Below are positions 19,808 through 28,094 of a stretch of 64,000 nucleotides of DNA, piece by piece. A program made the translations under genes and the position numbers. This DNA comes from Arcobacteraceae bacterium (GTDB lineage: Bacteria > Campylobacterota > Campylobacteria > Campylobacterales > Arcobacteraceae). The stretch lies in NCBI GenBank assembly GCA_023138835.1, contig JAGLOP010000007.1, positions 1 through 64,000 of the forward strand, read 5' to 3'. The notes beneath the pieces are model-generated. The model searched no databases, was not told the DNA's origin, and saw nothing but the letters and a program-made list of their open reading frames with translations. Within the stretch, counting starts at the first letter, position 1, and each line of letters opens with the position of its first letter.

Positions 19808-20380
19808 ATGAAAAAAGGTTTAGAAAAATTTTATGAGCTAGTTGAATCATTTGAAGCACTGCCTACTATTGGTAAAAAATCAGCATTACGGCTTGCATAT
19901 TATATTATAAATGAAAATACATACGCCGGATTAAAAATTGCACATAGTATTGAAAATGCTATCAAACATATTAAAAAATGTACGCAATGCCATTGTATCA
20001 GTGAAAATGAGGTATGTGAGATTTGTCTTGATATTGATAGAAATCAACATCTTTTAGCAATAGTTCAAAGTGCAAAAGATATATTTACTATAGAAGAATC
20101 AAGACAATTTAACGGTACTTATTTTGTTTTAGAGGATATAGAAATTTCAACTATAAATGATTTAATCACACAAAGCAAAAAAAGAAATATTACAGATATA
20201 TTATTTGCCATAACACCAAGTTTGGCAAATGATGCTTTTATTTTATTTATTGAAGATAAATTAAAAGACTTAAATATCAACTTTACAAAAATAGCTCAAG
20301 GGGTACCTACGGGGGTGAGTTTAGAAAATGTAGATATTTTATCGCTTGCCTGTGCAATTGACGGAAAAACAAAGATATAA
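19808..20380 (+). CDS. recR: Recombination mediator RecR
   Basis: Recombinational DNA repair protein that with RecO loads RecA. 190 residues, slightly short as in other epsilonproteobacteria. The N-terminal helix-hairpin-helix (ALPTIGKKSALRLAYYI), four-Cys zinc motif (C58, C61, C70, C73) and Toprim segment are recognisable, ending with QGVPTGVSLENVD. The start is the ATG with no visible ribosome binding site, adjacent to a -10 box. The stop overlaps the next small gene as TAATG. Confidence 0.95.
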   Translation: MKKGLEKFYELVESFEALPTIGKKSALRLAYYIINENTYAGLKIAHSIENAIKHIKKCTQCHCISENEVCEICLDIDRNQHLLAIVQSAKDIFTIEESRQFNGTYFVLEDIEISTINDLITQSKKRNITDILFAITPSLANDAFILFIEDKLKDLNINFTKIAQGVPTGVSLENVDILSLACAIDGKTKI

Positions 20381-20553
20381 TGCAAAAGATAATATGTCAA
20401 AAATGTAAATTTTACTTTGTAACTTGGGAAAAACACAAACCACATGGATGCAAAGCATTTCAATTTAAATCAAAACAACTTCCTTCCGTGGCAGTTCTGC
20501 AAAGTAGCGGTATGCCGTGCACAATGTATCAACCAAAATTTAATAAGATTTAG
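20380..20553 (+). CDS. 57-residue Cys-rich small protein
   Basis: A short ORF beginning MQKIICQKCKFYFVTWEKHK and continuing with a HGCKAF motif and SSGMPCTMYQPK. Four cysteines in a CxxC...C...C arrangement suggest a small zinc-binding fold. I recall homologues of about 60-70 residues with the pattern FVTW..P.GC.AF.FKS, often labelled uracil-DNA glycosylase although far too small to be that enzyme. It starts within the recR stop (TAATG) and ends 13 bases before the next kinase, so it is likely co-transcribed with both. Function is unknown. Confidence 0.7.
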   Translation: MQKIICQKCKFYFVTWEKHKPHGCKAFQFKSKQLPSVAVLQSSGMPCTMYQPKFNKI

Positions 20554-20566
20554 ATAGACTCTCTTT

Positions 20567-22054
20567 ATGAACTTAAAAGATAATGTTAAACTTTTTGAAA
20601 ATGGCAAGATACAAATCATCAAATTCTGGATTAGTAATGATGATACACTAAGAGTATTAAATAAATACAACATAAAAAAAGAATTATTTATTAAAAACTA
20701 TGCTATTGGTATATTAGATTATTATATCGGTGTGATCAATGGTATAAATAAAATTGGAGATTGTCCTGTTATAGATAATCTTTTAAAATATTTAAAAGAT
20801 AAAGATATAGGGGTAGATGAACTTTTTCTAATTTGTGCAGGTTTTAAAAATGCACTTATTGAATTTATGTATGAAGCCAAGATTAATTCTCTAGCCATAC
20901 AAAAAGAAATTTTATACATTTATGAAAAAAATTTTGAAGGGGTATTAAAAAAATACTCACAAACAATACAAAATATCAATAAAGACCTAAATATAAGCAA
21001 TCATCTAATAGACGATCATATAGTTATGTCTACTACTGATTTACAGGGTATTATAACTTCTGCTTCACAAGCTTTTTGTGAAATATCAGGATATACTAAA
21101 GAGGAGCTTATAGGACAGCCGCACAATATAGTAAGGCATCCTGATATGCCAAAAGAAACTTTTACAGAATTATGGAAAACTATACAAAATGAAGAGGTTT
21201 GGAAAGGTGAGGTTAAAAATCTTACTAAAGATAAAAAAATATATTGGGTTAATGCTATTATCACCCCTGCATATGATGCTAATAGCAATCATATAGGATA
21301 TAGTGCAATCAGACATGATATTACAGCAAAAAAAGAAAATGAAATACAGCAAGCTTTAATAATAGAACAATCAAAAGCAGCAGCAATGGGTGAAATGATA
21401 GCAATGTTGGCACATCAATGGCGACAACCACTCCAAGCAATCGCAATGTTAATTCAACAACTTACATTAGAAAAAATGTTAGATGGTGAACTAAGTGATG
21501 AAACTTTAAATAAAGTAGTAACTGACACTCAAAAACAATTAGATTACATGAGTAAAACTATTGATGATTTTAGAGATTTCTTTAGACCGGATAAAGCAAA
21601 AGACAAAATACGAGTAAATGATTTGATTGAAAAAGCCAGAGAATTAATGGCATATACCTTAAAAGTAGATGGTATTGACCTTATTTTGGATATTGAAGAT
21701 GATATTGAAATAAATGTACATATTAATGAAATAGTACAGGTTTTAATCAATATTATAAAAAATGCAAGAGATGCTTTAATCGAAACTGATAATGAAAATA
21801 GAACTATAACCATTAAATCTTATAAAGATGGGGACAATCTAAAAATAAAAATAAAAGATAATGGCGGAGGGATACCCAATGCGGCAATTGATAAAGTATT
21901 TGACGCATATTTTAGTACAAAAAAGAATAAAAATGGTACAGGCTTAGGTCTATATATGAGTAAAAATATTATAGAAAATCATGGACAGGGATTATTATCG
22001 GTAAAGAATGAAGATGATGGAGCTGTATTTAAAATAACTTTGCCTATAGAATAG
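20567..22054 (+). CDS. Cytoplasmic PAS sensor histidine kinase
   Basis: 495 residues without membrane helices. Order: an uncharacterised helical N-terminal domain (1-130), Aer-type PAS (about 135-255) with the NIVRHPDMP motif associated with FAD binding, HisKA (MLAHQWRQPLQAI, His283) and HATPase (GGGIPNAAIDKVF, GTGLGLYMS). The PAS type suggests redox or energy sensing. The gene ends five bases before the OmpR-type regulator, which is the obvious partner. It may be transcribed from recR onward; no strong ribosome binding site is visible. Confidence 0.85.
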   Translation: MNLKDNVKLFENGKIQIIKFWISNDDTLRVLNKYNIKKELFIKNYAIGILDYYIGVINGINKIGDCPVIDNLLKYLKDKDIGVDELFLICAGFKNALIEFMYEAKINSLAIQKEILYIYEKNFEGVLKKYSQTIQNINKDLNISNHLIDDHIVMSTTDLQGIITSASQAFCEISGYTKEELIGQPHNIVRHPDMPKETFTELWKTIQNEEVWKGEVKNLTKDKKIYWVNAIITPAYDANSNHIGYSAIRHDITAKKENEIQQALIIEQSKAAAMGEMIAMLAHQWRQPLQAIAMLIQQLTLEKMLDGELSDETLNKVVTDTQKQLDYMSKTIDDFRDFFRPDKAKDKIRVNDLIEKARELMAYTLKVDGIDLILDIEDDIEINVHINEIVQVLINIIKNARDALIETDNENRTITIKSYKDGDNLKIKIKDNGGGIPNAAIDKVFDAYFSTKKNKNGTGLGLYMSKNIIENHGQGLLSVKNEDDGAVFKITLPIE

Positions 22055-22059
22055 TTATC

Positions 22060-22788
22060 ATGATTAGCAAATTAAATTTATTAAGTATAGTATCCATTAC
22101 CAATAATTTAAAAGTTTTATATGTTGAAGACAATAAAGAATCTCGTATTCAGGCTTTGAAAATGTTGGAAAATTATTTTTCCTATATTGATATAGCCGTA
22201 GACGGTGCTGACGGTTTGGAGTGTTATAAAAATTATTTTTTAGATACAAATGAGTTTTATGATATAGTTATTAGCGATATTCAAATGCCAAAAATGGATG
22301 GTATAAGTATGAGTAGAGCTATTTATGAGATAAATAAAGATCAAAAGATTATTATAATATCAGCATATAACGATAAAAAACATTTGATAGATTTGATAAA
22401 TATGGGTGTGGAAGGTTTTCTGCAAAAACCTTTATCTTTTGAGCAGGTGTCAGATGCTTTGAATCAGCTTTGTAAAAGCTTCGTAAATGATGGTATTATA
22501 ACTTTAGCCAAAAATTGTACTTATAATAAATTATCAAAAGAGTTATCTCTTGATGGTCAAAAAATAAATATAACTAGAAATGAACAAAAATTTATAGAAT
22601 TTCTTATAAAGAATCATAACTCAACTTCCATTATAGAAGATATTTTTAATCATATCTTTTATGATGAACCTCAAAAAAAGTTTACTGCTGATTCTATAAA
22701 AGGTCTTGTAAAAAGGCTTAGAAAAAAACTCCCTGATGATTTGATTTTACATAATAGAACTACCGGGTATAGTATAGACATAGATTAA
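22060..22788 (+). CDS. OmpR/PhoB-type response regulator
   Basis: 242 residues: receiver (about 15-135) with acidic VEDN pocket, phospho-acceptor Asp73 in ISDIQMP, switch residue in ISAYN and Lys in QKPL; then a winged-helix DNA-binding domain (about 150-242) with the late VKRLRKKL recognition-helix region and a GYSID hairpin. It is the only DNA-binding regulator of the signalling island. It sits directly before the promoter at 22809-22841, whose tandem repeats with 11-bp period are what OmpR-family dimers bind, so it is the leading candidate regulator of both kinase operons. The cognate kinase is probably the upstream gene. Confidence 0.85.
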   Translation: MISKLNLLSIVSITNNLKVLYVEDNKESRIQALKMLENYFSYIDIAVDGADGLECYKNYFLDTNEFYDIVISDIQMPKMDGISMSRAIYEINKDQKIIIISAYNDKKHLIDLINMGVEGFLQKPLSFEQVSDALNQLCKSFVNDGIITLAKNCTYNKLSKELSLDGQKINITRNEQKFIEFLIKNHNSTSIIEDIFNHIFYDEPQKKFTADSIKGLVKRLRKKLPDDLILHNRTTGYSIDID

Positions 22789-22808
22789 TATCTCTTTTTT
22801 AATCTTAT

Positions 22809-22841
22809 TGACACTGGACTGACACTGTTTTATCGTATAAT
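22809..22841 (+). promoter_or_regulatory. Tandem-repeat operator and promoter of the first kinase operon
   Basis: TGACACTG at 22809-22816 is repeated at 22820-22827, a period of 11 bp, and a perfect TATAAT follows at 22836-22841, 16 bases from the start of the second repeat. This matches a PhoB/OmpR-type activated promoter in which the repeats replace the -35. The same layout recurs at 35257-35289. Confidence 0.7.
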
Positions 22842-22870
22842 ATATAAAAATATATATTATAGGTTGCCAT

Positions 22871-25800
22871 ATGCTAAAAATATTTAACTTAATTACAATT
22901 GTAAGTTTACTGTTTATCAACACTCTCTTTGCCAAAGATTTAGATAAAGTCTCAATTCAACTTCAATGGCTGGACCAGTTTCAGTTTGCCGGATACTATA
23001 TAGCTAAGCACAAAGGTTATTATAAAGATGTGGGTTTAGATGTTGAGATAAAAAAGTTTAATAATATGATTAAGAGTGTTGATGAAGTTAAAGAAAATAG
23101 AGCTACTTATGGAGTTGGGCGGTCATCTTTGATTATTGACAAGTCAAAGGGTGCTGATATTAAGCTTTTAGCAGCTATTTTTCAATCTTCACCTTTAATA
23201 ATATTAGCTAGAAAAGATTCAAATATAAAGAGTTTAAAAGATTTTGCAGGTAAAAGAATTATGATAACACCTGATGCTTCAACAAGTGTTTCAGTAAGAG
23301 GAATGATGAATCATAATAATGTTAGTATAAAAGAGCTAATAAAACAAGTTCCCTCTTTTAACATCAACGATTTAATCGATAAAAAAACAGACCTTATGTC
23401 TTCATATATATCAAATGAGCCGTTTTTTCTAAAACAAAAAGGGATAGCATATACTATATTTGATCCAAAAGATTATGGATTTAATTTTTATAGTGATATA
23501 TTATTCACTAGTGATGCTGAGATAAACAATCATCCACAAAGAACAAAGAACTTTACTGATGCCTCAATTAAAGGCTGGGAGTATGCTTTTAATAATATCG
23601 ATGAAACAGTAGAGTTGATTTTACAAAAATATAATTCACAAAACAAATCTAAAGAAGCTTTAATATATGAAGCAAATGAATTAAAAAAACTAGCATATTA
23701 TGAAACAGATAAGTTAGGACATATAGATATAAATAAGATCCAAAGAATATATGATATTTATAATGTTATGGGATTTGTAAAAAATAAAATTGATATAGAT
23801 AAGTTTATGATGAGTAGGGATATACAATATCATTTGAATTTAACTTCTAAAGAGAAAAACTATATATCATCAAATACATTTAAAATTGGTATGGTTAATA
23901 ATTTTTATCCATTTAGTTTTAAAGAAAATGGAAAACTAACGGGTTATTCTTATGATCTATTAAATTTAATAACAAAAAAAAGTGGCTTGAAAATAAACAT
24001 AGAAACAAACTATTGGAGTAATATTTTAAATAAATTTAAAAATAAGAAATTGGATCTAATAGATGGGATATCATATAAAAAGCAAAGAGAATATTTTGTT
24101 AATTTTTCAAAACCGTATCGTGAGATACCAAATGTTATATTTGCTAGAAAAGGTGTATTAAATAATTATACCGGAATAGAATCCTTAAAAGGTAAAAAAG
24201 TTGGTATTACAAAGGACATGTACTATTATGACACTATAAAGGAGTTACAACTTTTTGAATTAGTAAAATTTAACAATTCAAAAAATAAGATGAAAGCTTT
24301 AGCTCATGGAAAAGTTGATGCAATAATTAATAACTTAGTAAATGGTCAAAAATTTATCAAGCAAGCTGGCTACACAAATATAGAAATTCTTGATGAAATT
24401 GATACAAAGATAGTAAAAAAAGAGGATTTACGAATTGGAGTAAAAAAAGAAGATAAAATTTTATTTTCAATTATAAATAAATCTATGAATGCTATTACGA
24501 TGCAGGAAAAAATGATTTTGGATAATAAATGGTTCGGTGTAAAAATGAAACCAACAACTATTAATCGTAATATTCACTTTACACACAAAGAGAAGCAATT
24601 CCTAAAAAATCATCCAAAGATAACAGTTCACAATGAAACTTCCTGGCCTCCCTTCAACTTTAATGAAAAGGGCAAGCCTAAAGGCTTCTCTATAGAGTAT
24701 ATGAACCTTGTGGCAAAAAAGCTTGGTATTGAAATTAAATATATAAGCGGCCCTAACTGGAATGAATTCTTAGATATGATAAAAAATAAAGATATTGATG
24801 TGATGCTTAATATTGTCAAGACACCCAAGAGAAGTAAATATATAAATTTTACAGATAAATATGTTCAATCACACCCTACCATTTTTACAAAATTATCAGA
24901 TATAAAATCTTTAAAAGATTTAGAAGGAAAAACTGTTGCTGTACCTAAAGGATTTTATACACACGAATTATTAACAAAATATTATCCAAAAATTAATTTG
25001 TATCTGACAAAAAACATACTTGAATCAATCGAGGCTGTAGCTTATGATAAAGCTGATGCAACAATAAGTGATCTAGGAGTTATCAATTTTGTTATGCAGA
25101 AAAATGTTATTACAGGAATACAAAACAGAATAAAGATCAAAGACAAAAGATTCTCAAATAAGATGAATATGGGAATCAGAAAAGATTATCCTGTATTAAG
25201 AGATATTTTGCAAAAAGGGATAGATGCAGTTTCTGTTGAAGAGGCAATGGCACTTAGACAAAAATGGTTTGGAGTCACACCTGAAAAAACAAATAAAGAA
25301 AAACTTAATCTAACAAAAGAAGAAAAAGCTTATCTAAAATCCAATCCAATCATAAAAGCTCATAATGAAACAAACTGGCCGCCTTTTAATTTTAATAAAA
25401 ATGGAGTTGCCAAGGGTTACAGCATAGATTATATGAATCTAATGGCAAAAAAATTAGGTGTAAAAGTTGAGTATATCAGTGGATATAGCTGGAGCCAATT
25501 TATGGATATGCTTCAAACTCCTAAATTAGATGTAATAATAAACATCTCTAAAAATAAACAAAGAGAGAAGACCATAAGTTTCACAGATGTTTTTTTATCT
25601 GCTAAAAATGCAATTTATACAAATATTAAAGCTCATGAGTTTCATACTTTACAAGATTTAGAGAATAAAACTATAGCAATGCCAAAAGGTTTCTTTGCAC
25701 AAAAATTTTTAGAAAAAAACAATCCAAATATAAAGCAGATTTTAGTAAAAGACTCACTTGAAGCATTGAAACTTTTATCTTTAGGTAAAGTTGATGCTAC

Positions 25801-28072
25801 TATTGGAAAAAAAATTGTTCTGGATTATATTATAGAAAACAGTATGATTTCAAATGTAGTAGCAACACAATATATTGAAGATAGAAGAATCATTAGTCAT
25901 ATAAGACTTGGAAGTGCTAAAGAAGATAAGGTACTTATTAATATATTAAAAAAAGTACAAAAAATAGTAACCCAAAAAGAGATAAATAAGTTAAAACACA
26001 AATGGTTTGGGGCAAAGATGAAATCTAAAACTGTTAGTCATGATATTCAATTTACAGTTCAAGAAAAACAATACCTAAAAAATAAAAAAGAGTTAACCGT
26101 TTGTATTAAAAAAGGGTGGCTCCCTTATGAGAGTGTAGAAGATGGTAAATTTATAGGTCTGAGTGCTGATTTTTTAAATCTTTATTCCTCTAAACTTTCA
26201 ATTCCTTTAAAAATTACAACAGCTCATACACAATTTGAAATTTTAAAACTTTTAAAGGAAAAAAAATGTGATATAAAACCAATAATGGGAAAGCTTAAAA
26301 ATACTGCAGGATTGCCATATAAACCTACACAAGTTTATATGACAGACAGTATTGTTTTAGTTACTAGAATAGAGCAACCATTTGTAGACGATTTACATAC
26401 ATTGACACAAACAGTTGTGATGGCAAAAGGATTTAACAGGTTTCGTAACTTTATAAAAAAAGAGTATCCTAGAGTAAAAATAAAAGAGGTGCAAAATATT
26501 GATATGGCTTTACAGCTCGTTGCGAATGGCAAAGCCTATGGATATATAGGGACATCATTTGCAGCTTCATATCAGATACAAAAACACTACTCAACTAAAC
26601 TTAAAATTGTTAATGATTTTAAGAAGTTTGAAATGGGAGTTGGAGTGGTAGATGATGACCCAGTTTTATTAAGTATATTAAATAAAGTTATGTCAAAGAC
26701 GACAATAGCCCAAAAAAGAAAAATATTTAATTCCTGGATAGCTGCGACAGTTGAAAAAGATAAAGATTATACTTTGGTTTGGCAGATTGTTTTTATCTCT
26801 TTATTTATTATTTTTATTATTTTATATTGGATGATAAAATTTAAAACAGAGATACAAAAAAGAAAACAAGCAGAAGCTGAAGTGATGGAGTTAAATCATA
26901 CTCTTGAAGATAAAATAGAATTAGCATTAGGTGACCTGCACAAGGCTCAAAAACTTGCAAAAATAGGCTCATGGAAATTGGATATAAATAATCAAAAGCT
27001 TACCTGGAGTGATGAAACATATAGGATATTTGATATGGTCAAAAGAAAAGGTAGAGACTTAGCAGTAAAAGACTTTTTAAGTTCTGTCTATCTTTATGAT
27101 GGATTATTATTGCTTGATACATATAATGAACATCTTAGTACTAAAAAAAATTATAGTTTAATACATAGAATTACGACAAGAAAGAAAAATATCAAATGGA
27201 TTGAAGAGAGGTGTGAAACAACATTTGATGAAAATGGTAAGCCATTGGTGTCAACTGGAACTATTCAAGATATAACTGATATAAAAGAGAAAGAACAAGC
27301 CTTAAACCGCCAGGAAAAATTTCTACAACAACAATCACGCCTAGCTCAAATGGGAGAGATGATAAGTATGATAGCTCACCAATGGAGACAACCTTTAAAT
27401 GCTATAAGTCTAACAACAAATAATCTTCAATTTAAACTTATGATGGATGATGTAGATAATGAACTATTTAAAAAAGAAATAGGTTTAATAGATGAATATT
27501 CACAACACCTATCGAAGACTATTGATGATTTTAGAGGGTTCTTTAAAGATAATAAAGAAAAAGAGATAACGACTTTAGAAAAGATAGTAAATAGTACTCT
27601 TGCTATTGTAAAAACATCTATAGAGAATAAAAATATAAAAATTATTACAGATTTTAACTGTGATGTAGAGCTTAAAACTTATCCAAGTGAGATTAAACAA
27701 GTAGTACTTAATCTTATTAAAAATGCAGAAGATGCACTTTTGGATAATGAGATAGATAATCCAACTATTACTATACAAACTTTATGTACTATTGATTGTA
27801 AAAATAAAATTCTAATTATCAAAGACAATGCAGGTGGCATAGCAGAAAATATTATGCACAAAATTTTTGACCCATATTATTCAACAAAAAAAGAAAAAGA
27901 TGGTACGGGACTTGGGCTTTATATGTCAAAAACTATTATTGAGGAGCATTGCGATGGAAAACTTACAGTATCAAATGATAAAGAAGGTGCGGTGTTTAAA
28001 ATTGTATTCAAGTCCGAAGAATTGGATGAATTTATAGAGCAAGCAGATAAAATAGCTACATGCGATACATAA
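22871..28072 (+). CDS. Giant sensor histidine kinase: NMT1/THI5-like plus four SBP_bac_3-like sensor domains
   Basis: 1733 residues. After a signal peptide (1-21) comes an NMT1/THI5-like solute-binding domain (about 25-280; IQLQWLDQFQFAGYYIAKHK), then four periplasmic amino-acid-binding-type domains starting near residues 336, 583, 832 and 1073. Domains two and three share the xHNETxWPPFNF opening and look recently duplicated. A membrane helix (about 1302-1322), coiled coil, PAS (about 1355-1470), HisKA (IAHQWRQPLNAIS, His1503) and HATPase (GTGLGLYMSK) follow. It probably senses several small solutes directly. First gene of a six-gene operon behind a tandem-repeat promoter; the next gene starts 22 bases later. 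Confidence 0.85.
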   Translation: MLKIFNLITIVSLLFINTLFAKDLDKVSIQLQWLDQFQFAGYYIAKHKGYYKDVGLDVEIKKFNNMIKSVDEVKENRATYGVGRSSLIIDKSKGADIKLLAAIFQSSPLIILARKDSNIKSLKDFAGKRIMITPDASTSVSVRGMMNHNNVSIKELIKQVPSFNINDLIDKKTDLMSSYISNEPFFLKQKGIAYTIFDPKDYGFNFYSDILFTSDAEINNHPQRTKNFTDASIKGWEYAFNNIDETVELILQKYNSQNKSKEALIYEANELKKLAYYETDKLGHIDINKIQRIYDIYNVMGFVKNKIDIDKFMMSRDIQYHLNLTSKEKNYISSNTFKIGMVNNFYPFSFKENGKLTGYSYDLLNLITKKSGLKINIETNYWSNILNKFKNKKLDLIDGISYKKQREYFVNFSKPYREIPNVIFARKGVLNNYTGIESLKGKKVGITKDMYYYDTIKELQLFELVKFNNSKNKMKALAHGKVDAIINNLVNGQKFIKQAGYTNIEILDEIDTKIVKKEDLRIGVKKEDKILFSIINKSMNAITMQEKMILDNKWFGVKMKPTTINRNIHFTHKEKQFLKNHPKITVHNETSWPPFNFNEKGKPKGFSIEYMNLVAKKLGIEIKYISGPNWNEFLDMIKNKDIDVMLNIVKTPKRSKYINFTDKYVQSHPTIFTKLSDIKSLKDLEGKTVAVPKGFYTHELLTKYYPKINLYLTKNILESIEAVAYDKADATISDLGVINFVMQKNVITGIQNRIKIKDKRFSNKMNMGIRKDYPVLRDILQKGIDAVSVEEAMALRQKWFGVTPEKTNKEKLNLTKEEKAYLKSNPIIKAHNETNWPPFNFNKNGVAKGYSIDYMNLMAKKLGVKVEYISGYSWSQFMDMLQTPKLDVIINISKNKQREKTISFTDVFLSAKNAIYTNIKAHEFHTLQDLENKTIAMPKGFFAQKFLEKNNPNIKQILVKDSLEALKLLSLGKVDATIGKKIVLDYIIENSMISNVVATQYIEDRRIISHIRLGSAKEDKVLINILKKVQKIVTQKEINKLKHKWFGAKMKSKTVSHDIQFTVQEKQYLKNKKELTVCIKKGWLPYESVEDGKFIGLSADFLNLYSSKLSIPLKITTAHTQFEILKLLKEKKCDIKPIMGKLKNTAGLPYKPTQVYMTDSIVLVTRIEQPFVDDLHTLTQTVVMAKGFNRFRNFIKKEYPRVKIKEVQNIDMALQLVANGKAYGYIGTSFAASYQIQKHYSTKLKIVNDFKKFEMGVGVVDDDPVLLSILNKVMSKTTIAQKRKIFNSWIAATVEKDKDYTLVWQIVFISLFIIFIILYWMIKFKTEIQKRKQAEAEVMELNHTLEDKIELALGDLHKAQKLAKIGSWKLDINNQKLTWSDETYRIFDMVKRKGRDLAVKDFLSSVYLYDGLLLLDTYNEHLSTKKNYSLIHRITTRKKNIKWIEERCETTFDENGKPLVSTGTIQDITDIKEKEQALNRQEKFLQQQSRLAQMGEMISMIAHQWRQPLNAISLTTNNLQFKLMMDDVDNELFKKEIGLIDEYSQHLSKTIDDFRGFFKDNKEKEITTLEKIVNSTLAIVKTSIENKNIKIITDFNCDVELKTYPSEIKQVVLNLIKNAEDALLDNEIDNPTITIQTLCTIDCKNKILIIKDNAGGIAENIMHKIFDPYYSTKKEKDGTGLGLYMSKTIIEEHCDGKLTVSNDKEGAVFKIVFKSEELDEFIEQADKIATCDT

Positions 28073-28094
28073 TTGTCAAGAAGGGAGATTTTGT

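Noticed and set aside
21520-21540. Further copies of the TGACACT operator inside genes (also near 24229 and 57210)
   Set aside because: Single copies within coding sequence, without the 11-bp repeat or a -10 box at the right distance.
22782-22805. AGATTAA...TTAATCT hairpin after the OmpR-type regulator
   Set aside because: Only seven AT-rich pairs with a ten-base loop; too weak to call a terminator, although it lies in a plausible place.
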